Shown here one piece after another: positions 29,607 through 35,022 of a stretch of 35,022 nt of DNA. Position 1 is the stretch's first letter, and each line of letters begins with the position of its first letter. The DNA is taken from the IMG/VR virus record IMGVR_UViG_3300043449_001674, positions 1 to 35,022 of that record; one strand, 5' to 3'. The notes beneath the pieces are model-generated. The model was not told where the DNA came from and did no database searches. It worked only from the letters and a program-made list of their open reading frames with translations. The position numbers and the translations under genes are program-made. The DNA comes from a virus.

Positions 29607-30121
29607 TTAGCTTCAGGATAAATCTCTACTATACTTGCATTTTCTACTAACTTCTCAAAATCCTTTACATGACGTTCTTCCCATTTTTTTTCAGGATGAA
29701 CATATGGAGCATAGTAACAAGCTACAACAGGACAAATCAATTCTAAGTGATTCACCTTTTTTTCAATTGCATTATTTACCAATTGCTGCATATAAAGCTT
29801 CTGTCCTAATCTCTCTCTGCTTGGATCAGCTATAGGTTCAAATTCGTACTTGTCAATGTTTATAACCTTTGCTCTCTTCTGCTCAAACATATCCCATTTA
29901 GTTCCGATGAATTGCATTTCCGGTAATACCAATAAATTGAAATGCTCAATAGGAAGATTTATGAGAGTATTAAAATCCATTCCCGTGAATATTGCCAATA
30001 TCCTTGCAGCATTTAAATCATCTGCATTTAATGTCAGCTCTATAAACTGCTTAACAGTTACTTCCTTCCATTCAGTAGGAATCTTATAGACGAAATCATT
30101 AATCTTTAAATCTATTGCCAT
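29555..30121 (-). CDS. tail assembly chaperone, zero-frame product (gpG-like)
   Basis: A 188-residue protein. The N-terminus (DLKINDFVYKIPTEWKEVTV, then KQFIELTL) is a strand-helix unit; later segments are helical (ERLGQKLYMQQLVNNAIEKK). Residues 172-175, NFFL, are encoded by the slippery run, after which zero-frame translation adds 13 residues and stops. By lambda analogy this would be the gpG-like product made in excess over the shifted fusion. It occupies the position of tail chaperones upstream of the tape measure, though with four genes between. The family name comes from context and frameshift layout. Confidence 0.7.
   Translation of the reverse strand: MAIDLKINDFVYKIPTEWKEVTVKQFIELTLNADDLNAARILAIFTGMDFNTLINLPIEHFNLLVLPEMQFIGTKWDMFEQKRAKVINIDKYEFEPIADPSRERLGQKLYMQQLVNNAIEKKVNHLELICPVVACYYAPYVHPEKKWEERHVKDFEKLVENASIVEIYPEANFFLNGYLQYLPKRAMY
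29597..29603 (-). promoter_or_regulatory. programmed -1 ribosomal frameshift site (U UUU UUG)
   Basis: A run of nine Us in the mRNA (29598-29606) followed by G contains the heptamer U UUU UUG in the correct frame, the X XXY YYZ type. Slipping back one base after the Phe codon leads into the 86-residue open frame. No pseudoknot was worked out. Confidence 0.65.
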
Positions 30122-30321
30122 TTATCTATAGGACATTTTGCATCAGTTACAAGTACTTTCAATTTCATAACACATCCACAAAGCTTTACATCTTTGCCTT
30201 TGTGCTTTACTGTATCACCTACAATTGGAGTTCCACAAGTTATGTTTCCTAATAACTGTCTTGCAAATTCACATTTACCACAGTAGGAAAGTTTTTTCTT
30301 TTGCTCTCTGTTTAATTTCAT
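30112..30321 (-). CDS. small Cys-rich (zinc-ribbon-like) protein
   Basis: I choose the ATG at 30321 (MKLNREQKKKLSYCGKCEFA), because sequence upstream is the 3' part of the tRNA-like element. The 69-residue product has six Cys: CGKC, a further Cys in NITCG, CGC, and one near the end (AKCPID). The spacing suggests a zinc-binding fold. It overlaps the chaperone gene by ten bases. A regulatory or nucleic-acid-binding role is possible but not shown. Confidence 0.65.
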   Translation of the reverse strand: MKLNREQKKKLSYCGKCEFARQLLGNITCGTPIVGDTVKHKGKDVKLCGCVMKLKVLVTDAKCPIDKWQ

Positions 30322-30323
30322 TG

Positions 30324-30394
30324 CAGTAGAGAATGGATTCGAACCATCAATCAATTCTTACGGGAATTAGTTTTACCAATTAAACTACTCTACT
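30324..30394 (-). tRNA. tRNA-like gene with six-base anticodon loop, identity uncertain
   Basis: The minus strand folds as a cloverleaf: acceptor AGTAGAG/CTCTACT (7 perfect pairs), D arm GTTT...AAAC with loop AATTGGTA, anticodon stem AATTC/GAATT, variable GATT, T arm GATGG-TTCGAAT-CCATT (one G-T pair). The anticodon loop is only CCGTAA, six bases rather than seven, so the anticodon cannot be assigned safely (GTA, Tyr, or CGT, Thr). The discriminator is G and CCA is not encoded. It fills the space between one stop and the next ATG. It may be functional, degenerate or affected by a sequencing deletion. Confidence 0.6.
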
Positions 30395-30586
30395 CAGGCT
30401 TTCATCATAATAAACAATCTTCTCTCCATCTATTGGCATTTGCTGAATCTCCTTCAGAGCAAGATGTTTTTTATTGTACAATTTTGTGCGAAAGATAATC
30501 CTGTCATTGTTCCTTGCATTGCAAAGAATTGAGAAATACTTTCCTCCATCAGTTTTATGTAGGTAATTATGATATAGTGTTTGCAT
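30380..30586 (-). CDS. hypothetical small protein
   Basis: A 68-residue protein, unrecognised, with mixed strands and a helix (LYNKKHLALKEIQQMPIDGE). The start overlaps the end of the ParB-like gene by 20 bases. Its stop (30380-30382) lies within the D arm of the tRNA-like element, so the two features overlap by 15 bases. No signal peptide. Function unknown. Confidence 0.6.
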   Translation of the reverse strand: MQTLYHNYLHKTDGGKYFSILCNARNNDRIIFRTKLYNKKHLALKEIQQMPIDGEKIVYYDESLSRVV

Positions 30587-31109
30587 TTGTTACAAGTTCA
30601 TAGATTAAATCCTCTTTCTTTTTTCCTGATTTCTTTAATGCCTTGTGCATTGTAACAAATCTCTCTGCATCATATTTCAAAACAATCTCTGTTTTGATAT
30701 CCTCTATTTCTTCTTTCTCTTCATTAATCTTCATATCAGGGATATCTAATCCCCAATCTGATAACTCCTCAGCATTCCATTCATTGGCTAAGATATCCCA
30801 ATCCCATTCTCCAAATCCTACATTGTCTTTAACAATGAATTCTTTCTCCTGCTCTTTTGTTAGATCAGTAGCTTTCACTACAGGAACTTCTTTATATTTC
30901 AATTCCTGCAATGCCTTCAATCTCATGTTTCCTCCAAGCACAATGTTATCATCATTGATGATGATAGGTCTTAACTCAAGCATTTCCGGAAAATCATCAA
31001 TTGATTTAACAAGCTTTTTGAACTTGTCATCTTTGATAATTCTTGGATTTTCCGGATTAGGTTTTACCAATCCAATTTTAATCCATTCAATCTTCAAATC
31101 ATTCTTCAT
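30567..31109 (-). CDS. ParB N-terminal domain protein
   Basis: A 180-residue protein. Residues 1-95 match the ParB/Srx fold: LVKPNPENPRIIKDDKFKKL, then VKSIDDFPEMLELRPIIIND and NIVLGGNMRLKALQELKYKE. The GGNMR box is the nucleotide-binding signature, where ParB proteins bind CTP. The C-terminal part has EWDWDILANEWNAEELSDWG, a helix typical of phage ParB-like proteins. In phages these genes often lie near terminase genes; roles include DNA modification, regulation or nuclease activity. The actual role here is unknown. No HTH is visible, unlike chromosomal ParB. Confidence 0.85.
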   Translation of the reverse strand: MKNDLKIEWIKIGLVKPNPENPRIIKDDKFKKLVKSIDDFPEMLELRPIIINDDNIVLGGNMRLKALQELKYKEVPVVKATDLTKEQEKEFIVKDNVGFGEWDWDILANEWNAEELSDWGLDIPDMKINEEKEEIEDIKTEIVLKYDAERFVTMHKALKKSGKKKEDLIYELVTNANTIS

Positions 31110-31450
31110 TTTATGGACTGCAAATAAATGATTGCTTTAACTATTTGCTCTGTATCAGCATAAGGAATAATCTCCTTGTAGTTTTTTACAAGAGCAGAGT
31201 TATATTTTTCTTCAACAGATTGAACTGCTTTGAACTTGCAGGATGTATATTTTGAATCAGGAACATATCCTCCAGGCGAATCAAAAGCAAACAATCCCAT
31301 CTTTCCTACTACTCTTTGAACTTCATTCAAATAGATTTCTGTAAGTTCAATTTTGCTCTTAGTAGAAAAGAATGCAGAATCCTTTTCTGCTTCCTGTGCA
31401 ATTGATGATAATGAGAGGAAAGAAAATAGTACAATCAATTTTGTTTTCAT
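31106..31450 (-). CDS. secreted protein with signal peptide
   Basis: A 114-residue protein with an N-terminal signal peptide: KTK then LIVLFSFLSLSSIAQ, with probable cleavage after Ala or Gln near 18-20. The mature part is helical, with two Cys-free basic helices (KSKIELTEIYLNEVQRVVGK) and a Cys near 72. No lipobox seen. It follows another secreted protein by two bases and its stop overlaps the ParB start by four bases. Possible roles are superinfection exclusion or envelope disruption; neither is shown. Confidence 0.65.
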   Translation of the reverse strand: MKTKLIVLFSFLSLSSIAQEAEKDSAFFSTKSKIELTEIYLNEVQRVVGKMGLFAFDSPGGYVPDSKYTSCKFKAVQSVEEKYNSALVKNYKEIIPYADTEQIVKAIIYLQSIK

Positions 31451-31452
31451 GT

Positions 31453-31854
31453 TTAAAGTATAGTGGTTAAGATTAGCATTCCTGTCAATATTCCAAAGCC
31501 AATTCTATTGAGCTTTGCTTTCCTCTTCATCTTCTCATCCTGCTTTGTTAGCTGAGTATATTGGTCAAAGATTACTTGCTCTGCATCAGAAATCAATGAA
31601 TCCATTCCATTAATCCTGTGTAGATTTAGATTAATCAATGAATCCATTAGGATTATCTGAGTAAACTGTTGGTCTACTTTCTCTCTGTAGAGAATCAATT
31701 CCTTTCTCTCTACATTAGATTTCTTTTTGTCATTGATTATTTTAATGACTAAATCTCTATCAAGGCATACTGTCCTGCTCTGCGAATAACTGAAGGAGCA
31801 TAGTAGACAAATCAGAATCTGTATGTTTAGAATAATCTTTGCGTAGTATTTCAT
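31453..31854 (-). CDS. envelope protein with signal and C-terminal membrane span
   Basis: A 133-residue protein. It begins with a hydrophobic signal or anchor (AKIILNIQILICLLCSFSYS), continues with charged helices (VERKELILYREKVDQQFTQI) and ends in a hydrophobic span (IGFGILTGMLILTTIL). The first 95 bases overlap the end of the upstream gene in another frame. Two membrane-type ends with a coiled-coil-like middle suggest a spanin-like or other envelope-spanning role, but no family was recognised. Confidence 0.6.
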   Translation of the reverse strand: MKYYAKIILNIQILICLLCSFSYSQSRTVCLDRDLVIKIINDKKKSNVERKELILYREKVDQQFTQIILMDSLINLNLHRINGMDSLISDAEQVIFDQYTQLTKQDEKMKRKAKLNRIGFGILTGMLILTTIL

Positions 31855-32131
31855 TTTTTTGCTTTTGTAATTCTGCTATTTGTTGATTCTTTTCATAATT
31901 CAAATTCTCTAATAGATCAATTGAATCTCTCAATTCTCTAACCATATTTCCGAACTTGTTATTATCCTCTCTCTCATCATGCGCTCTATCCTTGTATGTT
32001 CCAAGTTCAGCTCTGTTCATGTCAAGTTCCAATTGCAAAGCCTTTACTTTCCTATGTTGTTTATCATAAACAATATAGCAAGATGTAAGAGTGATTGTTG
32101 CAATCAGAAATATTGTAAGCTTCCAGTTCAT
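31760..32131 (-). CDS. lipoprotein or anchored coiled-coil protein (spanin-like candidate)
   Basis: A 123-residue protein. The N-terminus MNWKLTIFLIATITLTSCYI can be read as a lipoprotein signal with an LTSC lipobox (Cys18) or as a membrane anchor. The rest is a long coiled coil (ALQLELDMNRAELGTYKDRA, then NMVRELRDSIDLLENLNYEK). Its 3' end overlaps the next envelope gene by 95 bases in a different frame. Overlapping genes for two envelope proteins recall Rz/Rz1 spanins, but the pair is about 22 kb from the endolysin. Confidence 0.6.
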   Translation of the reverse strand: MNWKLTIFLIATITLTSCYIVYDKQHRKVKALQLELDMNRAELGTYKDRAHDEREDNNKFGNMVRELRDSIDLLENLNYEKNQQIAELQKQKNEILRKDYSKHTDSDLSTMLLQLFAEQDSMP

Positions 32132-32154
32132 AGTGCAAATATATTTTTATTTAT

Positions 32155-33333
32155 TTATCTTGGAAGGTGAATCCTTGAATGATTTTTGAATGTTGTATTT
32201 TTCAGCAAGTAGCTTGCTCCATATCTTGCTGCGTCAATGAAATGATTCCAATAATCTATAGGAACATTCAATGGCTTTCCATCTTTACCTATACTCCATC
32301 GGTAATTCCGGAATTCTTTTATTCCATTAATGCTCCTCCTTGTTAGGAATATATCATGTTGTTTTATCCTGTCTATTCCTGTCCTAATTGAATCTGCTCC
32401 TTTCTCAGCAGGAATTGCTCTCACTCCTGAGAGATTCAATTCATGGATTGATTTTGGTTCAGCACTATCACAAACGATTAAACATCCTTTGCATTCAATT
32501 GAAGAGTTTATAAATCTTGCAATCTCTGCATTAGTCATTCCCGTTTGATAAAGTAATTCATCAAAATATAATGCTCCATCAGAGTAGGTTATTGATACGA
32601 TTGTTGTAGGATCATTGGTAAATCCAAAATCCAATCCAATGATTCTCTTTGGAGATTCCGGAATTACATCTACAATCTTCCAATTATTAAATACTACTCC
32701 TTCTAAACTTCCAATCTCTCCTAATCCATATACCTTCCACCAATTGGAATCTCTCTCTCTCCTACTCTCTATATCAGCTACAATATTTGCATCTAAAAAA
32801 TCATTGTCTTTATATGTTGTTTTGATGAATGAAATATTCTTTGTTGTATCATTCAATAACTCTGTATGCACCCAAAATTCTTCGACAGGATTATAGTCCA
32901 GGAAAACATATTTCTTTGTTCTAATTGCAAGTTCATTGAATGATTGCAATGATATGTTATTGCACTCATTTATAAAAAGGAAATCTCTCCTTGAACCTCT
33001 AAGCTTTGATGATTGGTCAGCAGAAAAGAATTCAACCTTGCTCTTACCAATGAGGAATTCATTAGTGCTTTTATTGTGGATGGATTCTGAGTAGAGATTA
33101 TTTGCCTTGAGAATATTGATGAAATCTCTCATTGCTCCTCTTCGAAGATGTGGCATTGATTCTGATACAACAGAGAATAACCATCCATCTTTTACTGTTG
33201 CAAGAATCAGAATTATTTGGAGTATAGAGTAGGTCTTACCGGAAGATGTTCCTCCTTGATTCACTACATAACGAGCATTCTGAATCATTGCCTCAGAATT
33301 CTTTGCAAATACTCCTGTCAGGTTAATTGCCAT
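32155..33333 (-). CDS. terL: terminase large subunit (TerL)
   Basis: A 392-residue packaging motor with ATPase and nuclease domains. Walker A is GGTSSGKT (27-34); Walker B is FLFINE with Glu123; an Arg-rich patch follows at KLRGSRRD. The nuclease domain begins GLDFGFTNDPTTIV (about residues 234-247), then has a conserved acidic CDSAEP near 291 and DAARYG near the end, the three-acid RNase H-like pattern of terminase_3 proteins. The start follows the small subunit by three bases. It cuts and pumps DNA into the prohead through the portal. Confidence 0.95.
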   Translation of the reverse strand: MAINLTGVFAKNSEAMIQNARYVVNQGGTSSGKTYSILQIILILATVKDGWLFSVVSESMPHLRRGAMRDFINILKANNLYSESIHNKSTNEFLIGKSKVEFFSADQSSKLRGSRRDFLFINECNNISLQSFNELAIRTKKYVFLDYNPVEEFWVHTELLNDTTKNISFIKTTYKDNDFLDANIVADIESRRERDSNWWKVYGLGEIGSLEGVVFNNWKIVDVIPESPKRIIGLDFGFTNDPTTIVSITYSDGALYFDELLYQTGMTNAEIARFINSSIECKGCLIVCDSAEPKSIHELNLSGVRAIPAEKGADSIRTGIDRIKQHDIFLTRRSINGIKEFRNYRWSIGKDGKPLNVPIDYWNHFIDAARYGASYLLKNTTFKNHSRIHLPR

Positions 33334-33336
33334 AAC

Positions 33337-33741
33337 CTACAATTTATCGAACTGCTCTATTATGGCTTTTGTCTTTGCATCAGTTACATTAATCTGCAAT
33401 TGAATTGGATTTCCTTCTGCTCCTGTATGTTCCATTCTCTCTATATATCCTCTTGCTTTGCCTTGTGTTTTTAGATAGAAGATTAGACAAGCATCAGATT
33501 CTTTCTCTATTCGATTGTACAGTTTACTCTCAGCAAAATCTAATGCAACATTCTTTAGATCATTATATGCTTCTCTAAATGTTGCATCATTATTATAGTA
33601 TTCATAGAATGTTTTCCTGCTTACTCCTACTTTCTTACAAGCTACTGTAACTACTCCCATTGATTTTTCTAATGCATCAATCAAAGCTTGCTTTTTAAAC
33701 TCCATTGCTACAGGAGAAGATTTCTTTTTAGTGTGTTTCAT
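33337..33741 (-). CDS. terS: terminase small subunit (TerS)
   Basis: A 134-residue DNA-recognition subunit. The N-terminal helix-turn-helix is VTVACKKVGVSRKTFYEYYN (about 31-50). The following helices have AESKLYNRIEKESDACLIFY, the usual oligomerisation and linker region, and the motif KTQGKARGYIERMEHTG, common in Bacteroidota phage TerS. The acidic C-terminus may bind TerL. It lies directly before TerL and after a DUF1064-type nuclease. The packaging site was not identified. Confidence 0.88.
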   Translation of the reverse strand: MKHTKKKSSPVAMEFKKQALIDALEKSMGVVTVACKKVGVSRKTFYEYYNNDATFREAYNDLKNVALDFAESKLYNRIEKESDACLIFYLKTQGKARGYIERMEHTGAEGNPIQLQINVTDAKTKAIIEQFDKL

Positions 33742-33758
33742 TTTGTAACTCCTTACTT

Positions 33759-34121
33759 TTATTTTGTTACAACAATTAAATCAATTCCGTGAATTGCTTT
33801 CAGTAGTTTTTTTTTATAATTGAATAGCTGACCGGCAGGAGTAGATTTTCCTTTTCCTTCTGTAAGATATGGATTCTTGAAATCATGAACTTCGATTCTT
33901 CCGTTTGCGTAGTGAACCACAAAATCTGAACGATACTGCCCAATGTATATTCCATTTACAGAGAATGAATAATTAACTTGCCTTTGAATGTCTACTACTC
34001 TTTGAGATTCATCTGTTGCATTTTTCAGCAAGCAGAGTTTTTTATAATGGTTATACTCTCCAATGGAATCAAAAATACCAATGGATGTTCTAACCTTTTT
34101 AGCATTATACTTATTAGCCAT
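33759..34121 (-). CDS. DUF1064-type PD-(D/E)XK nuclease
   Basis: I choose the ATG at 34121 (MANKYNAKKV), giving 120 residues. The upstream in-frame extension is hydrophobic and has no family match. Typical DUF1064 elements are FDSIGEYNHYKKL (17-29, with Glu22), YRSDFVVHY and VHDFK, followed by a basic KLLKAIHGIDLIVV end. The Asp-x-Lys pair fits a PD-(D/E)XK site although one acidic position is His. It probably cuts branched or free DNA at packaging or replication. It is 17 bases upstream of TerS. Confidence 0.75.
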   Translation of the reverse strand: MANKYNAKKVRTSIGIFDSIGEYNHYKKLCLLKNATDESQRVVDIQRQVNYSFSVNGIYIGQYRSDFVVHYANGRIEVHDFKNPYLTEGKGKSTPAGQLFNYKKKLLKAIHGIDLIVVTK

Positions 34122-34213
34122 TGGAGCAAATATAAAAAAGAATAGTCGGGAAAACTTTCCGACTACTCCTCTACTAACCATTATAAGCCAACAAGCAGGA
34201 TAAAGTTACTGTT

Positions 34214-34256
34214 GTAAAAAAAGAATCCTCCTCACATTTTTGATATGAGGAGGAGA
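34214..34256 (-). terminator. strong intrinsic terminator
   Basis: On the minus strand TCCTCCTCA and TGAGGAGGA (34254-34246 and 34234-34226) pair perfectly, with extra loop pairs possible, followed by TTC and a run of seven Ts. It lies between the small membrane protein gene and the nuclease gene and should separate two transcripts. Confidence 0.8.
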
Positions 34257-34299
34257 GAGAATGGAAACAAATTAAACGCAAGCAAATATAGATTAATTT

Positions 34300-34434
34300 C
34301 TAATCTCCAGGAGTTTTAGGTTTTGATATATTTTTTTGCTCCTCTTTATTCTTACGCATGATTGTTTTATTTTTATAAAACATAAATCCAATTATTAGAT
34401 AGGCAATTATCAGATGGATTGTTATTGATATCAT
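34300..34434 (-). CDS. small membrane protein
   Basis: A 44-residue gene, too short for most callers. The ATG at 34434 overlaps the upstream TGA (ATGA). The protein has one hydrophobic span (ISITIHLIIAYLIIGFMFYK) followed by a charged Lys/Glu/Pro tail. The overlap, AT-rich start and downstream terminator support it as a gene. It could be an exclusion or holin-like protein. No known family. Confidence 0.6.
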   Translation of the reverse strand: MISITIHLIIAYLIIGFMFYKNKTIMRKNKEEQKNISKPKTPGD

Positions 34435-34709
34435 TTAATAAGAAGGTCTTCTTGAACGGGATCAATGACAGATTCAGTAGTATATCCTGATATTCTTACT
34501 GTTTTTTTATTTGCAATTTTCATATCATCAGGAGAGACAAATGTTTTTAAATCCTCTGTATATCCTGCAATATTATTTTCTTTAATTGCTCTGTCAAGTA
34601 TTTTCAGTTCGTAATCATGCCAAATTTCAGGCTTTCCTCCTGACATTGCATAAATTCTTTTCCCATCTTCAAGAGTGAAGATTACTCTATAACGCAATAT
34701 CTTTGTCAT
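34431..34709 (-). CDS. hypothetical protein
   Basis: A 92-residue soluble protein, unrecognised. It is likely alpha/beta: ILRYRVIFTLEDGKRIYAMS and WHDYELKILDRAIKENNIAG, then strands (KKTVRISGYTTES). Its start overlaps the previous gene by 23 bases. It lies among small regulator-like genes before the terminase block. No function inferred. Confidence 0.65.
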   Translation of the reverse strand: MTKILRYRVIFTLEDGKRIYAMSGGKPEIWHDYELKILDRAIKENNIAGYTEDLKTFVSPDDMKIANKKTVRISGYTTESVIDPVQEDLLIK

Positions 34710-34920
34710 CTTGAGAAGGTATTAGAATGTTTATCAATGATGTTTGGTAGTCGTTCATCCAATTGAGAATTATTTGCCTTCCTAATTCTGATGGAGTGAT
34801 GTTTTTACTTTTTGCAATTTCAATGAAATCATCATTGTGTTTTTTGTCCATTCGGAAATCGAACTTGTAACTTAATTTCTCATCCGGATTTTTCTTTGGT
34901 CTTCCTCTTTGCTTTTTCAT
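34687..34920 (-). CDS. AT-hook and ribbon-helix-helix-like DNA-binding protein
   Basis: A 77-residue protein. Residues 4-12, QRGRPKKNP, form an AT-hook-like motif that binds the minor groove of AT-rich DNA. YKFDFRMDKKHNDDFIEI and AKSKNITPSELGRQIILNWM (about 39-58) fit the strand-helix-helix pattern of Arc/MetJ-type repressors. It is likely a regulator acting on phage promoters; target unknown. Its stop overlaps the next gene. Confidence 0.65.
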   Translation of the reverse strand: MKKQRGRPKKNPDEKLSYKFDFRMDKKHNDDFIEIAKSKNITPSELGRQIILNWMNDYQTSLINILIPSQDDKDIAL

Positions 34921-34939
34921 GCTATTGATTTTGTTGTTT

Positions 34940-35022
34940 TTATAATAATATCAATTGAACATTTGGATTATAATCAGAATTATACTTTTTGTTTTCTCCT
35001 TTAGGATAAGGAAATTGACTGT
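34940..35022 (-). CDS. C-terminal end of a gene cut by the window edge
   Basis: An open frame of 26 residues enters at the right edge and ends with TAA at 34940-34942. It reads QFPYPKGENKKYNSDYNP and VQLILL. The amino acid composition looks coding. The main part of the gene lies outside the window, so product and function cannot be stated. Confidence 0.45.
   Translation of the reverse strand, partial: SQFPYPKGENKKYNSDYNPNVQLILL

Noticed and set aside
30112-30321. Cys-rich protein as a Com-like regulator of the Mom-like gene
   Set aside because: It has several Cys pairs but lies about 30 kb away in another module, and no Com-specific motif can be seen.
30643-31131. Plus-strand 162-codon open frame opposite the ParB-like gene
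   Set aside because: It mirrors the coding bias of the ParB-like gene and has Ser/Leu-rich composition without a domain.
1-35022. CRISPR arrays, integrase, repressor/integration module, rRNA genes and insertion sequences
   Set aside because: No regularly spaced repeats with unique spacers, recombinase motifs, terminal inverted repeats with transposase, or rRNA-like segments were seen. Lifestyle therefore stays open.

Overview
The window is a 35 kb piece of a tailed double-stranded DNA phage or prophage, probably with a siphovirus-like morphology. Every credible gene reads right to left on the minus strand. Base composition is strongly AT-rich. Start codons sit behind A-rich leaders such as AAAAACCATG rather than clear Shine-Dalgarno sites, which is typical of Bacteroidota. 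Several proteins also resemble families I know mainly from Bacteroidota phages. No integrase, lysogeny repressor, bacterial housekeeping gene, rRNA, CRISPR array or attachment site is visible, so lytic or temperate lifestyle cannot be decided. Both window edges cut a gene.

Layout in the direction of transcription (right to left): 34.9-34.2 kb, small regulator-like and membrane proteins ending at a strong terminator; 34.1-32.2 kb, a DUF1064-type nuclease and the small and large terminase subunits; 32.1-31.1 kb, three envelope-targeted proteins, two of them overlapping out of frame; 31.1-30.1 kb, a ParB-like protein, a small ORF, a tRNA-like gene and a Cys-rich protein; 30.1-21.0 kb, tail genes, including a chaperone pair that appears to use a -1 ribosomal frameshift, an HK97 gp10-like protein, two large tail proteins and the tape measure; 21.0-17.7 kb, a small HTH protein, a ClpP-like protease with nested scaffold, the major capsid protein and a membrane/tail-tube-like fusion; 17.7-14.3 kb, portal and connectors; 14.3-10.3 kb, three tail-fibre-like proteins; 10.3-9.0 kb, a lysis cassette ending at a terminator; 8.8-7.2 kb, six small unknown genes, three of them preceded by the same leader sequence; 7.2-5.1 kb, a small DNA-binding candidate, an ERF annealing protein and associates; 5.1-3.1 kb, replication initiator and partner plus a HTH protein; 3.1-0 kb, an H1-like basic protein, a MazG-like enzyme, a cytosine-5 DNA methyltransferase, a PD-(D/E)XK-like nuclease, an unknown and a Mom-like DNA modification protein.

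The strongest unusual signals are: (1) two arrays of five tandem 11-bp repeats inside the replication initiator gene beside a pure polypyrimidine tract, arranged like the lambda origin within gene O; (2) a U UUU UUG slippery site leading into an 86-residue ATG-less -1 reading frame that ends in an ATGA overlap with the next gene; (3) a 226-codon open frame overprinting the cytosine methyltransferase gene; (4) a tightly overlapping DNA-modification cassette with Mom-like and Dcm-like enzymes and a nuclease-like protein; (5) a tRNA-like gene with a six-base anticodon loop wedged between two ORFs; and (6) a structural module in which tail genes precede capsid genes and the portal comes last.
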